Source of the DNA: H17-190 sp034435615
GTDB lineage: Bacteria; Chloroflexota; Dehalococcoidia; SM23-28-2; HRBIN24
Direction of reading: 5' to 3'
DNA: 24,994 bases
NCBI GenBank assembly: GCA_034435615.1
Contig: DAOTWZ010000013.1
Span: 1-24,994, forward strand
Shown here: positions 6,575 through 15,371 of the stretch, one piece after another
Numbering within the stretch: position 1 is the stretch's first letter
How the letters are laid out: every line of letters starts with the position of its first letter
Program-made: the position numbers and the translations under genes
The notes under the pieces: model-generated
The model's input: only the letters and a program-made list of their open reading frames with translations
Told to the model about the DNA's origin: nothing
The model's database searches: none

Positions 6575-8621
6575 GGGGGATGTCTTCGGGAAGGCTGACC
6601 TCCAGGGGAGCATTGAAGTCGAAATATTCCCTGACGGTGTGGTAGCCCACTGATATCACTTCTTCTCGTCGCACCAGGCCGTCCCCTTCGCCGATCCACA
6701 GGGTCTGGCGAGTGCTTCCGGCGCTGTCGGTGAAGGTGACGACGACGCAGCGGACACCGTTCACCTCTTCGTGTCCCAGGACGGTCGGCTGGTAGGCCAC
6801 GTCGGACCAGACGTAGTTGGGCCAGGTGAAGCGGTATACGGGGCTCCAGAAGCCCGTCTGCCAAGCCGTCTGGCCGCTCTTTCGGGTGAACATCAGGTTC
6901 CACCAGACGACCGTTTCGTCGCCGGCGCTGGTCTGGATGCGCATACTGGAGGGCGCCACCAGGACGTAGTCCGTCCAGCCAGCCGAATTGGAGCCGCCCG
7001 GCCGTTCCCTGGCCCGGGCTGACTTCAGAGCGTTCATACTCTGCTCGGCCTTCTCCAGGAAGGCGCGGGCCAGGGCCGCCCCCTGGCCCATCTCGCCAGG
7101 CGAGAGGGCGGCGGAGCGGTCGAAGCCGTAGCGGAGGGCCGGCGTGGTGACGAGCAGGGCCACGGAGAGCAGCAGGAGGAGGCCCAGACCGGCCTCCCAC
7201 TGCACCAGCCTCTGCCAGATGCGGAGGGGCGTCGCCAGCTCCTCACGGTCGGCGCCCCCGGCCAGCAGGTCGCGCACCCGCCGACGATGCCTGAAGGAAT
7301 GGATAGCGCCCACGCCCGCCATGAGGGCTACCAGGCAGAGCTTGGCCAGCAGGGCCTGACCGTATGCCGTCCCTGCGACGGCCCTCAGGGTCGACAGGGA
7401 GAGGGCGGGCAGGTGGACCTCCGCCCGCAGGAGGCCGGTGGCCGCCAGCACCAGCCCGGAGAGAAGGGCGTAAGGGGTGAACCTCCCCAGAAGGGCCACC
7501 CGCACGTGGGCCCGCTCCCCGACCTCCCACCTGGCGGTGGCGGGCAGAAGGACGGCGGCGAAGTAGAACACCCCGCCCACCCACACGGCCGCCGCCAGGT
7601 AGTGCAGCCAGGCAGCGGCCAGGGACGAGTAGTAGGGGCCGGAGACCACAGCGGCGTGGCCGGTGGCTGCCAACCCCAGCATGGCCAGCGCCGCCAGGGC
7701 TACATGGCCGCGGGCGGCCTGGACCTCGGCCGGCAGGCCGTGCCGAGGGGCAGGACGAGCGGTCGCCACCTCGGCCCCGCCAGCCACCAAGAGCAGAGGG
7801 CCGGTGCGCCGGGCCACCAGCACCGCCAGGACAGCCAGGGCCACGATCCCCCAGGAGACCAGGGAGAAGCGGCTGGTGAGGAGGGCCACAGTGGCGCCCC
7901 AGCCGCTGGAGACCGGGGACAGGCCAGCCGTAGCCACCATGGGCCACGCCACCTCCAGGGCGCGTCCCGCCAGGAGGAAGAGGACAGCCAGGAGGACGGC
8001 CCGCCTGTAACGTTGACTTACGCCCACGGCCAGGAAGGCCAGTCTGCCCGCTCCCCTCGCCAGCCAGGGGCCGGCCACGAAGGCGTGGGCGAAGGCGATG
8101 CCTCCCCACGCCAGCGCCCCTGCCAGGGTAATGTAGCGCAGCAGCACCGGCAGCCACCGCGGCACCGGCAGGCCAGCGCCGGCGCTGACCGCCTCCTCCA
8201 CGCCGGGAGTGGTCGCCGCCACCCCCACGGCGAAGGGGAACGTCCCTACCAGGTAGTGTCCGTCCACTGGCGAGAGGGTGACCCAGCGCACCCGGTAGTT
8301 GCCCTGGGGCAGCGGCCCCAGGTCGACGCTCATGGCCGTGGGGGGGCTGCCGTGGTAGTAAGTGGTGCCCCGGTCCACCCGTCGGCCGGACACGTCGTAG
8401 ACCTCCAGCCGGCTGCCCTGGGCGATGATAGGCTCCGAGAGCCAGACGGTAACGCGGGGCGGCGGCTGGGACAGGGAGGCGCCGGGCGCCGGGTCGGCGC
8501 GGACTAGCTGGGCATGGGCACGGACGGTGGCCGGGCTCCCCGCGAGGAGGACGAGGAGGACGGCCAGCCACCCCAGGAGCGCCGCCCGGCTCCTGGCCCT
8601 TCCCCTTCCCGCTCTCGGCAC
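6567..8621 (-). CDS. CopC-CopD fusion with an extra C-terminal LolA/LppX-like domain
   Basis: 684 aa. A signal peptide ends TVRA|HAQLVRADPAPG, leaving a mature N-terminal His (His36). The CopC beta-sandwich (about 36-135) also has SPVDGHYLVG (Asp120, His122). Together these are the His/Asp/His ligands of Cu(II)-only CopC proteins, and no Met-rich Cu(I) site is seen. A CopD membrane region (about 156-501, roughly 8 helices, with AWLHYLAAAVWVGG around His340) follows. Residues about 516-684 form a soluble domain (SNSAGWTDYVLVAPSSMR, TLWIGEGDGLVRREE) resembling LolA/LppX-type lipoprotein domains. The predicted role is copper binding and import across the membrane. The start is uncertain: GTG 8621 follows the livF stop by 10 bp and gives a normal signal peptide; GTG 8663 is an alternative. 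Neither has a good ribosome site. Confidence 0.82.
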   Translation of the reverse strand: MPRAGRGRARSRAALLGWLAVLLVLLAGSPATVRAHAQLVRADPAPGASLSQPPPRVTVWLSEPIIAQGSRLEVYDVSGRRVDRGTTYYHGSPPTAMSVDLGPLPQGNYRVRWVTLSPVDGHYLVGTFPFAVGVAATTPGVEEAVSAGAGLPVPRWLPVLLRYITLAGALAWGGIAFAHAFVAGPWLARGAGRLAFLAVGVSQRYRRAVLLAVLFLLAGRALEVAWPMVATAGLSPVSSGWGATVALLTSRFSLVSWGIVALAVLAVLVARRTGPLLLVAGGAEVATARPAPRHGLPAEVQAARGHVALAALAMLGLAATGHAAVVSGPYYSSLAAAWLHYLAAAVWVGGVFYFAAVLLPATARWEVGERAHVRVALLGRFTPYALLSGLVLAATGLLRAEVHLPALSLSTLRAVAGTAYGQALLAKLCLVALMAGVGAIHSFRHRRRVRDLLAGGADREELATPLRIWQRLVQWEAGLGLLLLLSVALLVTTPALRYGFDRSAALSPGEMGQGAALARAFLEKAEQSMNALKSARARERPGGSNSAGWTDYVLVAPSSMRIQTSAGDETVVWWNLMFTRKSGQTAWQTGFWSPVYRFTWPNYVWSDVAYQPTVLGHEEVNGVRCVVVTFTDSAGSTRQTLWIGEGDGLVRREEVISVGYHTVREYFDFNAPLEVSLPEDIPHD

Positions 8622-8631
8622 CGGTGGCCGG

Positions 8632-9358
<727 letters not shown>

Positions 9359-9375
<17 letters not shown>

Positions 9376-10123
9376 CGGGCTCCACCGCCGGCTGGAAGCT
9401 GCGTTTCCCCAGGTAGGCCTCCTGGACGCGGGGGTCCTCCTGGACCTGGCTGGGGGTGCCTTCGGCTATCTTGTGGCCGAAGCTGAGCACGGCCACACGG
9501 TCGGTCACGTTCATCACCAGCTCCAGGACGTGCTCCACCAGCAGGATGGCCAGCCCCTGGGAGCGGAGTTGCTCCAGGAAACGGGTGAGGGACTCCAGCT
9601 CGCCGGCGCTGAGGCCGGCCGCCGGCTCGTCCAGGAGGAGCACCCGCGGCTCGGCGGCCAGGGCGCGGGCCAGCTCCAGGCGGCGCTGCTCGCCGAAGCT
9701 CAGGCTGCCCGCCAGATCACCGCGGCGCTCCCACAACCCCACCCAGGCTAGGGTCTCGGCCAGCCGACGCTCTCGCTGCCGGTCCGCACCGGGCCAGAAC
9801 AGGAGGCGGCGACGGGGCTCGCCGACGATCCAGAGGTTCTCCCAGACGGTCAGCTTGGTCCAGAGCTTCACGTTCTGGAAGGTGCGGGCGATGCCCAACC
9901 GGACGCGCCGGTGGCCTGGCATACGGGTGATCTCCTGGTCTCCCAGATAGATGCGCCCGGCTGTGGGAGGGAAGACGCCGGTCACCGTGTTGATGAGGGT
10001 GGTCTTGCCGGAGCCGTTGGGGCCGATGAGCCCCACTATCTGTCCGGGCTCCAGGGCCAGATCCACGCCCGCCAGCGCCACCAGGCCGCCGAACTGCTTG
10101 GTCAGGTTCTCAACGCGTAGCAT
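9359..10123 (-). CDS. livG: Branched-chain amino-acid type ABC transporter ATPase LivG
   Basis: 254 aa. Walker A GPNGSGKTT (34-42), the LivG-type segment GIARTFQNVKLWTKLTVWENL (about 77-97), signature LSFGEQ (141-146; the usual form is LSYGQQ), Walker B VLLLDEPAAGLS (161-172) and ILLVEHVLELVM. The final 'GTPSQVQEDPRVQEAYLG' is the standard LivG C-terminal sequence. It partners LivF as the ATPase heterodimer. GGAGG is nine bases before the ATG, and the gene overlaps livM by 14 bp. Confidence 0.93.
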
Positions 10124-11060
10124 CGGTCGTCGCCTCCGGTCGGGCCTTGGCCCTGAGGGGGAGGAGGGCCGCCCACTGGCGCAGGCGGGCCAGCAGTTCG
10201 TGGTCGATGATGCCGTAGGGCCGGACGAGCATGGAGGCCACTATCAGGGCGCCGTAGGCCATGATGCGGTACTCACCCACGGGACGCAGCCCCTCGGCGA
10301 TGACGGTGAAGAAGGCGACGCCCAGCAGGGGCCCCAGGACGTTGGCGGAGCCGCCCACCAGCACGTAGCCCGCCGCCAGCGTCCCCGTGAAGAGGGTGAA
10401 CGTCTCGTGGGAGGCGAAGGTGAGGTAGTGGGCGTAGAGCCCGCCGGACAGGGCAGCGATGACGGCCCCCAGCCCGAAGGCCAGCGTGGTCAGCCCGGCC
10501 ACGTTGATCCCCGCCATCTGGGCCGCCAGCTCCTCCTCCCCTATGGCCCGCAATCGTCGGCCCAGACGGGAGCGGTCCAGCAGCCAGACGGCCAGGGTAG
10601 CCACGGCCAGGATGCCCAGCACCAGCCCCATTACAGTCTCGCGCGTGAAACCGTGGTCATAGAGGTAGCTTATGTGACGGAACCCCTCCGGCCCCACGGG
10701 GCCCACCTTCCGCACCAGCCCCCCCACCGACTCCTCACGGTAGTAGTTCAGGTTCTGGGCCAGGTTGCGACAGATCTCGGCGAAGGCGATGGAGGCCACA
10801 GCCAGATAGACGCCGCGGATACGGAGGGCCGGGTAGCCCACCAGCACCCCCACCACCCCGGAGACGAGCATCCCCAAGAGCAGCGCCGGCACTATGTGCC
10901 AGCCCCATACCGCTGTGGCCACCCCCGCCATGTAGCCGCCGATGAGGGCAAAGCCGTGCTGGCCGAAGGAGACCCTCCCCGCCAGCACCAGCACGTAGAC
11001 CGAGAGCCCCAGCAGGGCCTGGATGGCCGCCAGCGTTATCAAGCCGATGTAGTACTCCAT
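10110..11060 (-). CDS. livM: Branched-chain amino-acid type ABC permease LivM
   Basis: 316 aa with 8-10 hydrophobic segments. The N-terminal LSVYVLVLAGRVSFGQHGFALIGGYMAG is the LivM 'GxxSxGxxxFxxxG' signature, followed by VGYPALRIRGVYLAVASIAFAEICR. The cytoplasmic coupling region LLDRSRLGRRLRAIGEEELAAQMAGIN matches the family. The 'GGSANVLGPLLGVAFF' near the C-terminus is also typical. It forms the membrane channel with LivH. It starts 1 bp after the livH stop and overlaps livG. Confidence 0.93.
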   Translation of the reverse strand: MEYYIGLITLAAIQALLGLSVYVLVLAGRVSFGQHGFALIGGYMAGVATAVWGWHIVPALLLGMLVSGVVGVLVGYPALRIRGVYLAVASIAFAEICRNLAQNLNYYREESVGGLVRKVGPVGPEGFRHISYLYDHGFTRETVMGLVLGILAVATLAVWLLDRSRLGRRLRAIGEEELAAQMAGINVAGLTTLAFGLGAVIAALSGGLYAHYLTFASHETFTLFTGTLAAGYVLVGGSANVLGPLLGVAFFTVIAEGLRPVGEYRIMAYGALIVASMLVRPYGIIDHELLARLRQWAALLPLRAKARPEATTDATR

Positions 11061-11061
11061 G

Positions 11062-11937
11062 CTACTGGGCCAGCCTCGCTCCCATGATGCCGTGGGGCCT
11101 GAAGACCAGGACGGCCAGCAAGGCCAGATTGGTGAATACGTCCCGATAGCCGATGCCGAAGACCCGCAGGGCCTCCGCCTCGATGACGCCGAGGGCGAGT
11201 CCTCCCACGATGGCCCCGGGTATGCTCCCCAGCCCGCCGATGACCGCGGCGAAGAGCCCCCTCAGGGTGAAGGTGATGGCCAGGGCGGAGGACCCCGTCC
11301 CTATGGCCATCACCGCCAGGGCCCCCGCCGCTCCCGCCAGCATCCCCGTGAGCATGAAGGTGAGGGCGTTGGTGCGGTCCGGGTTCATCCCCATGAGCTG
11401 GGCAGCCACCACCTGCTGGGAGACGGCCCGGATGGTCAGCCCCAGCTTCGTGCGGAAGAGGAGGTAGTAGAGGGCACCCACCATCAGCAGGCAGATCCCG
11501 AAGATGACGATATGGTCCAGCCGCAGGAAGAGGGGCCCCAGGTGGAGGACGTTGGGCAGCATCTCCGGGAAGGACTGGGGGTAGCCGCGCGTGCGGAAGT
11601 TGATGGCCTCCTCGGCGATGATGAGGGCGCCCAGGGTGCTCATGAGGGGGGCCAGCTCGTACTCCCTGGGCAGCCAGCGGAAGCAGACCAGGTCCACCAG
11701 GAAGCCGATGACGATGCCGCTCCCCATGGCTGCCAGCACCAGGATGGCCGGGGTCAGGTCCGGCGCCAGACGGTAGACCCAGAGGCCGATGTAGGCGGCG
11801 CCCAGGGCGGCGGCCCCGTAGGCCAGGTTGAGACGGCGCATGACGCCCCACACCATCGTGAAGCCGATGGCTATCAGGGCGTAAGTGGCGCCGACGAGGA
11901 GGCCACTTATCCCCTGCTGGACCAGGTCAAGCCACAT
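11062..11937 (-). CDS. livH: Branched-chain amino-acid type ABC permease LivH
   Basis: 291 aa from the ATG at 11937 (MWLDLVQQGISGLLVG), the usual LivH beginning and length. Family signatures include GATYALIAIGFTMVWGVMRRLNLAYGA, the coupling segment RTKLGLTIRAVSQQVVAAQLMGMN and GLGSIPGAIVGGLALGVIEA. The frame stays open to a GTG at 12000, but those 21 extra codons are Arg/Pro-rich and encode the large GC hairpin at 11964-11994; the ribosome-site-like GAGAGG there touches the GTG. I therefore take the extension as untranslated. Confidence 0.92.
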   Translation of the reverse strand: MWLDLVQQGISGLLVGATYALIAIGFTMVWGVMRRLNLAYGAAALGAAYIGLWVYRLAPDLTPAILVLAAMGSGIVIGFLVDLVCFRWLPREYELAPLMSTLGALIIAEEAINFRTRGYPQSFPEMLPNVLHLGPLFLRLDHIVIFGICLLMVGALYYLLFRTKLGLTIRAVSQQVVAAQLMGMNPDRTNALTFMLTGMLAGAAGALAVMAIGTGSSALAITFTLRGLFAAVIGGLGSIPGAIVGGLALGVIEAEALRVFGIGYRDVFTNLALLAVLVFRPHGIMGARLAQ

Positions 11938-11963
11938 CCGGTCGCGTCCGTCGCTGTCGGCCT

Positions 11964-11994
11964 GCTGGGGCCGGGCCCGGGGCCCGGCCCCAGC
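11964..11994 (-). promoter_or_regulatory. Very stable GC hairpin between the binding-protein gene and livH
   Basis: GCTGGGGCCGGGCCC (11964-11978), one G, then its exact reverse complement (11980-11994). As RNA it would form about 14 pairs with a 3-base loop. There is no T-tract on the minus strand, so it is not a classical terminator. It sits just after the binding-protein stop (12005), where hairpins often protect or partly terminate mRNA so that the binding protein is made in excess. Confidence 0.6.
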
Positions 11995-12004
11995 TCTCAC
12001 CCTC

Positions 12005-13267
12005 TCAGTTGGTCACGATGGCCTGCTGGTATTCGGGCGGTATGTGCTTGGGCTGGAACTTGCCGCCCCTGAACTCCACTATGAGCCAGGGCTTGTTGAC
12101 CTCGCGCGGCTCGTCCGTCCGGAACTGGATCTTCCCCAGGAGGCCTTCGAACTCGGTGACCTGGGCCAGGGCGTCCCGGATCTTGCGGCGGTCCTGGAGG
12201 ACGGTGTCGGGCCTGCCGTCGATGCCGGCCTTCTCGATGACCTGCTTGAGGAGCATCAGGTTCTCGTAGACCGGGGCGCTGTGCAGGTCGACGAAGCCGT
12301 TGTATTTGTCCGCCACCGTCTGGGAGACCTCGCTCGCCTTCTTGTTGATGGGAGCGAAGGAGGTGGGGCCTATGGCGCCCTCCAGCTCACGGCCGCAGCC
12401 CCGCGCCGTCTCCTCGGTGATACTGGAGGTGAGGATGACCACCACCTTGGGGCGGAAGCCCTGGCGGCTGGCCTCTCGCAGGAAGCCACAGGTAGTGAAG
12501 GGGTGGGAAGAGAGGGCCACCACGTCCGGGTTGGCCGCCCGCATCTTGGAGACCTGGGCGGAGAAGTCGGTGTCGGTCAGCTTCCAGCCCTCGTCGGCCA
12601 CGATGGTGAAGCCGGCCTTCTGGGCGCCTGGCTTTATGGCGCCATCGGACGTGCTCTTGGAGTGGGCGAAGTCCACCTCCGTCCCCACGCCGATGGTGCT
12701 GTAGCCGGTGGTCTCCTTCAGCCACCTGAAGAGGGCCTCGTACATCTTGATCTCGCTGGGCACGTTGCGGAAGGCCCAGGGCGAAAGGGAGGCCAGGCCG
12801 GCCTTGATGGCCGTGTCGGTGAAGAAGGGGAGCTGGAGGCCCGGGTCGGAAGGGTCGTCCAGCCGCTTCTGGAGGATGCCGAAGACGGGCTCGGCTATGC
12901 TGGAGCAGGTGGGGCCTATCACCACCAGCACCGGGTCCGAGGCCGCCTTGCGGGCCGCCGCCAGCCCCTGCTCCACGTTGGGGCAGCCCTCGTCATAGAT
13001 CACCGCCTCGAGCTTGGCCATCCGCCCGTCCCTGAGGCGGACGCCTCCCTGGGCGTTTATCTGGTCTATGGCGTAGCGCATGACGGCCGAGGAGTTGATG
13101 CCGAAGCTCTGCAGCAGCCCCGTCATGGCCCACATGCCACCTATCTTGATGGTCTCCTGGGGGGCCGCCGCCTCCTCCTCGGGAGCGCCCGCGGGCTGAC
13201 ACCCCACAGCGAGCAGGGCGAAGAGGAGAGAGCCTGCCAGTGCCCACATGAGCGTCCGCGTCCGCAT
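12005..13267 (-). CDS. Branched-chain amino-acid type ABC transporter substrate-binding lipoprotein
   Basis: 420 aa. A lipoprotein signal ends LLAVGC (Cys23), followed by an Ala/Glu linker. The mature protein begins TIKIGGMWAMTGLLQSFG, the Peripla_BP_6 (LivJ/LivK-like) start, with typical segments AIDQINAQGGV, VVIGPTCSSIAEPV and LSSHPFTTCGFLREA. It captures the substrate outside the membrane for LivHM-GF. The pocket does not identify the ligand; homologues bind branched-chain amino acids, amides, aromatic acids or urea. A run of Gs with GAG six bases before the ATG supports the start. First gene of the minus-strand operon, with its own promoter at 13305-13333. Confidence 0.9.
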   Translation of the reverse strand: MRTRTLMWALAGSLLFALLAVGCQPAGAPEEEAAAPQETIKIGGMWAMTGLLQSFGINSSAVMRYAIDQINAQGGVRLRDGRMAKLEAVIYDEGCPNVEQGLAAARKAASDPVLVVIGPTCSSIAEPVFGILQKRLDDPSDPGLQLPFFTDTAIKAGLASLSPWAFRNVPSEIKMYEALFRWLKETTGYSTIGVGTEVDFAHSKSTSDGAIKPGAQKAGFTIVADEGWKLTDTDFSAQVSKMRAANPDVVALSSHPFTTCGFLREASRQGFRPKVVVILTSSITEETARGCGRELEGAIGPTSFAPINKKASEVSQTVADKYNGFVDLHSAPVYENLMLLKQVIEKAGIDGRPDTVLQDRRKIRDALAQVTEFEGLLGKIQFRTDEPREVNKPWLIVEFRGGKFQPKHIPPEYQQAIVTN

Positions 13268-13304
13268 GTCGTTCTCCCCCCGTCCACGTATCTTAGCTGG
13301 CTGT

Positions 13305-13333
13305 TACATAGCAAAGAGTGCAAAGTCTGTCAA
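13305..13333 (-). promoter_or_regulatory. Promoter of the liv-type operon
   Basis: On the minus strand, a perfect TTGACA (complement of 13328-13333), a 17-base spacer, then TATGTA (complement of 13305-13310) preceded by TGC, an extended -10. It is 38 bases upstream of the ATG at 13267. Confidence 0.65.
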
Positions 13334-13462
13334 TAGGTTTTACTGGCTTTGATATCGTGAGATGAGCGGGGAAGACTGAGATATGGTCCTCTCTGCCCGC
13401 CCCCGGGGTGGGAGCCTTGCCCAGGCCGGACAGCTTCGGCGAGCCCTGACGAGCTCTGCCGC

Positions 13463-13491
13463 TTCACAAGGCCGCCCCTTCGCCTTAGAAT
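13463..13491 (+). promoter_or_regulatory. Promoter of the sigma/HTH/peptidase/NurA/HerA/Cas6 operon
   Basis: TTCACA (13463-13468, 5/6), a 17-base spacer, TAGAAT (13486-13491, 5/6). Predicted start at about 13498, leaving a leader of about 90 nt. It is a housekeeping-type promoter, so first transcription would not need the sigma factor encoded by the operon. Confidence 0.6.
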
Positions 13492-13588
13492 GATAGGGTC
13501 TTCTTGCTATTTTCGTGCGGGGAGGGGGCGGCTTCGCTCTCCTCCTCTTTTGTCCGCAGGGCAGGGTGACAGGCGAGGGAAGGGCCTC

Positions 13589-14212
13589 ATGGTGTACTAC
13601 AAAGATCCGGGAGAGGAGCTGCACCGCCGCCTGCTGGCAGCCGACCCGACAGCGCCCTCCGAGGTGTTCCACCACTTCCACGGACCCCTCATCAGACGGC
13701 TGCGCGCCCGGTTTCCGCAGGCGGACGAGGATACGATCCACGACGCCGTCGTCGAGGCTATCATGAATTATGTCAAAAATCCGTCCCTGTTCGATCCCGG
13801 GCGGTCCAGCCTCCTCACCTACCTGACCATGGCCGCCCGGGGCGACCTGCTGAACGCCCTGGCCAAGGAGGCGCGGCGGCAACGCCGGCTCGTCAGCCTG
13901 GAGAGCGTCGCACAGGGAGGACAGCCAGGGAATATTATGGTGGACGCACCAGGAGACGGGCCGGAGGGGAGCTTGGAGGCGTCCCGGAGCTTGCGGTACC
14001 TGCTGGAGCACCTGCCAGACCCCACCGATCGCCAGGTCCTGGGCCTGATGTTGCGAGGCGAGAGGAGGACGGAGCCTTACGCCCGGGTCCTGGGGTTGGG
14101 CGACCTCAGCCTCCCCCAGCAGCGGGCCGCCGTGAAGCGCCACAAGGACCGTTTGAAGAAGCGGATGCGACGGCTGCTGGAGCGGCTCGATGGCGCAAAA
14201 GACGCCCCCTGA
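13589..14212 (+). CDS. Sigma-70-family (ECF-like) RNA polymerase sigma factor
   Basis: 207 aa from ATG 13589 (MVYYKDPGEE), preceded by AGGGAAGGG; the frame opens earlier at 13490 but that extension is unlike protein. Residues about 20-100 look like sigma region 2: FHHFHGPLIRRLRARFP, the acidic DEDTIHDAVVEAIMNYV, then SLLTYLTMAARGDLLNALAKEARRQRR (the helix that contacts the -10). Residues about 133-200 (LEHLPDPTDRQVLGLMLRGER and a basic KRHKDRLKKRMRRLLERL) fit a divergent region 4. It should direct RNA polymerase to its own promoter set. The partner anti-sigma is not evident; the next two genes (HTH-like, ImmA-like) are candidates for control. Overlaps the next gene by 23 bp. Confidence 0.72.
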   Translation: MVYYKDPGEELHRRLLAADPTAPSEVFHHFHGPLIRRLRARFPQADEDTIHDAVVEAIMNYVKNPSLFDPGRSSLLTYLTMAARGDLLNALAKEARRQRRLVSLESVAQGGQPGNIMVDAPGDGPEGSLEASRSLRYLLEHLPDPTDRQVLGLMLRGERRTEPYARVLGLGDLSLPQQRAAVKRHKDRLKKRMRRLLERLDGAKDAP

Positions 14213-14612
14213 CCGGCCCCTGGAGCGGGCGGTCCGGCGGGCAGCCGCCGACCCGTTCTTCCTGGCCAGCGCCCTCGAGGCCTACCGCTCGAGGACGGGC
14301 ATGGACGAGTCCGAACTGGCCTCCTTCCTGGGCACCACCAGGGAAGGGCTGCGGCGAATGGCCCTCTGCCGACGGCCCCGAGGTGAGGGCGCCGGCTTCC
14401 GCTCCGATGTGGAGCGCATAGCTGCCTACGCCGGGGCATCGGCCAGGGCGCTGGCCCAGCTCCTGCGGGAGGTAGAGTGGTGGGAAGCGGTGGAGGCCGC
14501 CAGTGCCGGTGAGCAGGCGGCCGGAAGGGCCATCCTGGCTGCCCGAGAGCGGGAGGAGCAGGTAGAGGCGCAACGAGAGGAGGACGAGGCCGGCCGGGAG
14601 GCCGGGCAGTAG
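14190..14612 (+). CDS. Small HTH-like regulator, candidate partner of the sigma factor and peptidase
   Basis: 140 aa. Residues about 28-58 (ALEAYRSRTGMDESELASFLGTTREGLRRMALCRRP) have the spacing of an XRE-type helix-turn-helix. A second helical block (RSDVERIAAYAGASARALAQLLREVEWWEAVE) follows, then an Ala/Glu/Arg-rich tail. No family is recognised with certainty. GGAG eight bases before the ATG and the 23-bp overlap with the sigma gene indicate coupled translation; the peptidase gene begins 3 bp after its stop. HTH proteins beside ImmA/IrrE peptidases are often the cleaved repressors (ImmR, DdrO). That role here is inference, and the protein could instead be an anti-sigma-like adaptor. Confidence 0.6.
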   Translation: MAQKTPPDRPLERAVRRAAADPFFLASALEAYRSRTGMDESELASFLGTTREGLRRMALCRRPRGEGAGFRSDVERIAAYAGASARALAQLLREVEWWEAVEAASAGEQAAGRAILAAREREEQVEAQREEDEAGREAGQ

Positions 14613-14615
14613 CCC

Positions 14616-15371
14616 GTGAACGAGGGCTGGGTGGCGGAGATAGCCCAGGAGTTCTGGCGCCGGGTGGGCGCCCAGGGCCCCCTCGACCTGCCCCTGGAAG
14701 AGGCGGTTCTCTACTCGCTGCCGCTCACGGTCCAGAGGACGCCTCGCCTCTCCTCCGCCCACGTCCGCTACTTCTTGCGCTCCTTGGGGCTCGCCCGAAG
14801 ACTGGGGGACGACGACCGCCCCCTCCACGCCGCCCTGGTGGTCTGGAGCGGGCGGGGGCGCATCTTGCTGGACACTGCGGACCCTCCCGCGGAGCAGCTC
14901 TACAGCCTGGCCCACGAGGTGGCCCACTTCCTTCTGGAGTACCAGCGACCGCGCGAGCTGGCCGCTTCCCGCCTGGGGGACGCCATCTTGCAGGTGCTGG
15001 ATGGCCAGCGGCCCGCTACCGTCACCGAGCGGCTGGACTCCCTGCTGGCCAGGGTCCCCCTGGGCCTCCATCTCCATCTGATGGAGCGCTACGGCCGGCT
15101 GCTGTGTCCCCGCCACATCCCCAGGGAGGAGCGGGCGGACCGCCTGGCTCTGGAGCTGCTGGCGCCGGCCGCCCAGGTCTGGTCCCTCCTGCGGGAGCGC
15201 GGCGGAAGACGCAGCCTGGCAGGGTCGCTCCGGGCAGTGGAGAGGCTCCTGGTGGACAGCTTTGGTCTGCCGGCCGGCCTGGCCCGCGAGTACGGAGAGT
15301 GGATAGTGCGCTGCCGACTCGGCGGCCCCTCCGTCCGGGAGTGGTTGGCCGACCGGGAGGAGCCATCGTGA
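14616..15371 (+). CDS. ImmA/IrrE-family metallo-endopeptidase
   Basis: 251 aa. The zinc motif HEVAH (100-104) lies in EQLYSLAHEVAHFLLE. A distal EERADRLALELLAP (171-184) gives the third ligand (E171 or E172) in the standard ExxA(N/D) form. The preceding 'HAALVVWSGRGRILLDT' is the strand that normally leads into the motif. Relatives ImmA (ICEBs1) and IrrE/PprI (Deinococcus) cleave HTH repressors after a DNA-damage or invasion signal. The C-terminal 70 residues (RSLAGSLRAVERLLVDSFGLP) are not recognised. The GTG start is 3 bp after the HTH gene stop, and the end overlaps the NurA-like gene by 4 bp (GTGA). Confidence 0.82.
   Translation: MNEGWVAEIAQEFWRRVGAQGPLDLPLEEAVLYSLPLTVQRTPRLSSAHVRYFLRSLGLARRLGDDDRPLHAALVVWSGRGRILLDTADPPAEQLYSLAHEVAHFLLEYQRPRELAASRLGDAILQVLDGQRPATVTERLDSLLARVPLGLHLHLMERYGRLLCPRHIPREERADRLALELLAPAAQVWSLLRERGGRRSLAGSLRAVERLLVDSFGLPAGLAREYGEWIVRCRLGGPSVREWLADREEPS

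Larger units (their letters stand above)
13268..13588. other. Divergent control region between the liv-type operon and the sigma/HerA/Cas6 operon
   Basis: 321 bp without a gene. It holds two outward-facing sigma-70-type promoters: minus at 13305-13333 and plus at 13463-13491. The roughly 130 bp between them include a locally AT-richer part (13331-13385, with a GATATC palindrome) and a GC-rich part. No clear operator repeat was found. The plus-strand leader (about 13498-13588) includes a G-run followed by a C/T-run (13519-13545) able to form a stem-loop around GCGGCTTCGC. Confidence 0.55.

Noticed and set aside
7287..8507. 406-codon plus-strand frame opposite the CopC-CopD fusion
   Set aside because: Gln/Gly/His-rich antisense shadow with no motif.
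11885..13336. 483-codon plus-strand frame across the binding-protein gene
   Set aside because: Antisense to a clear lipoprotein gene; composition is typical of the complement of a GC-rich coding frame.
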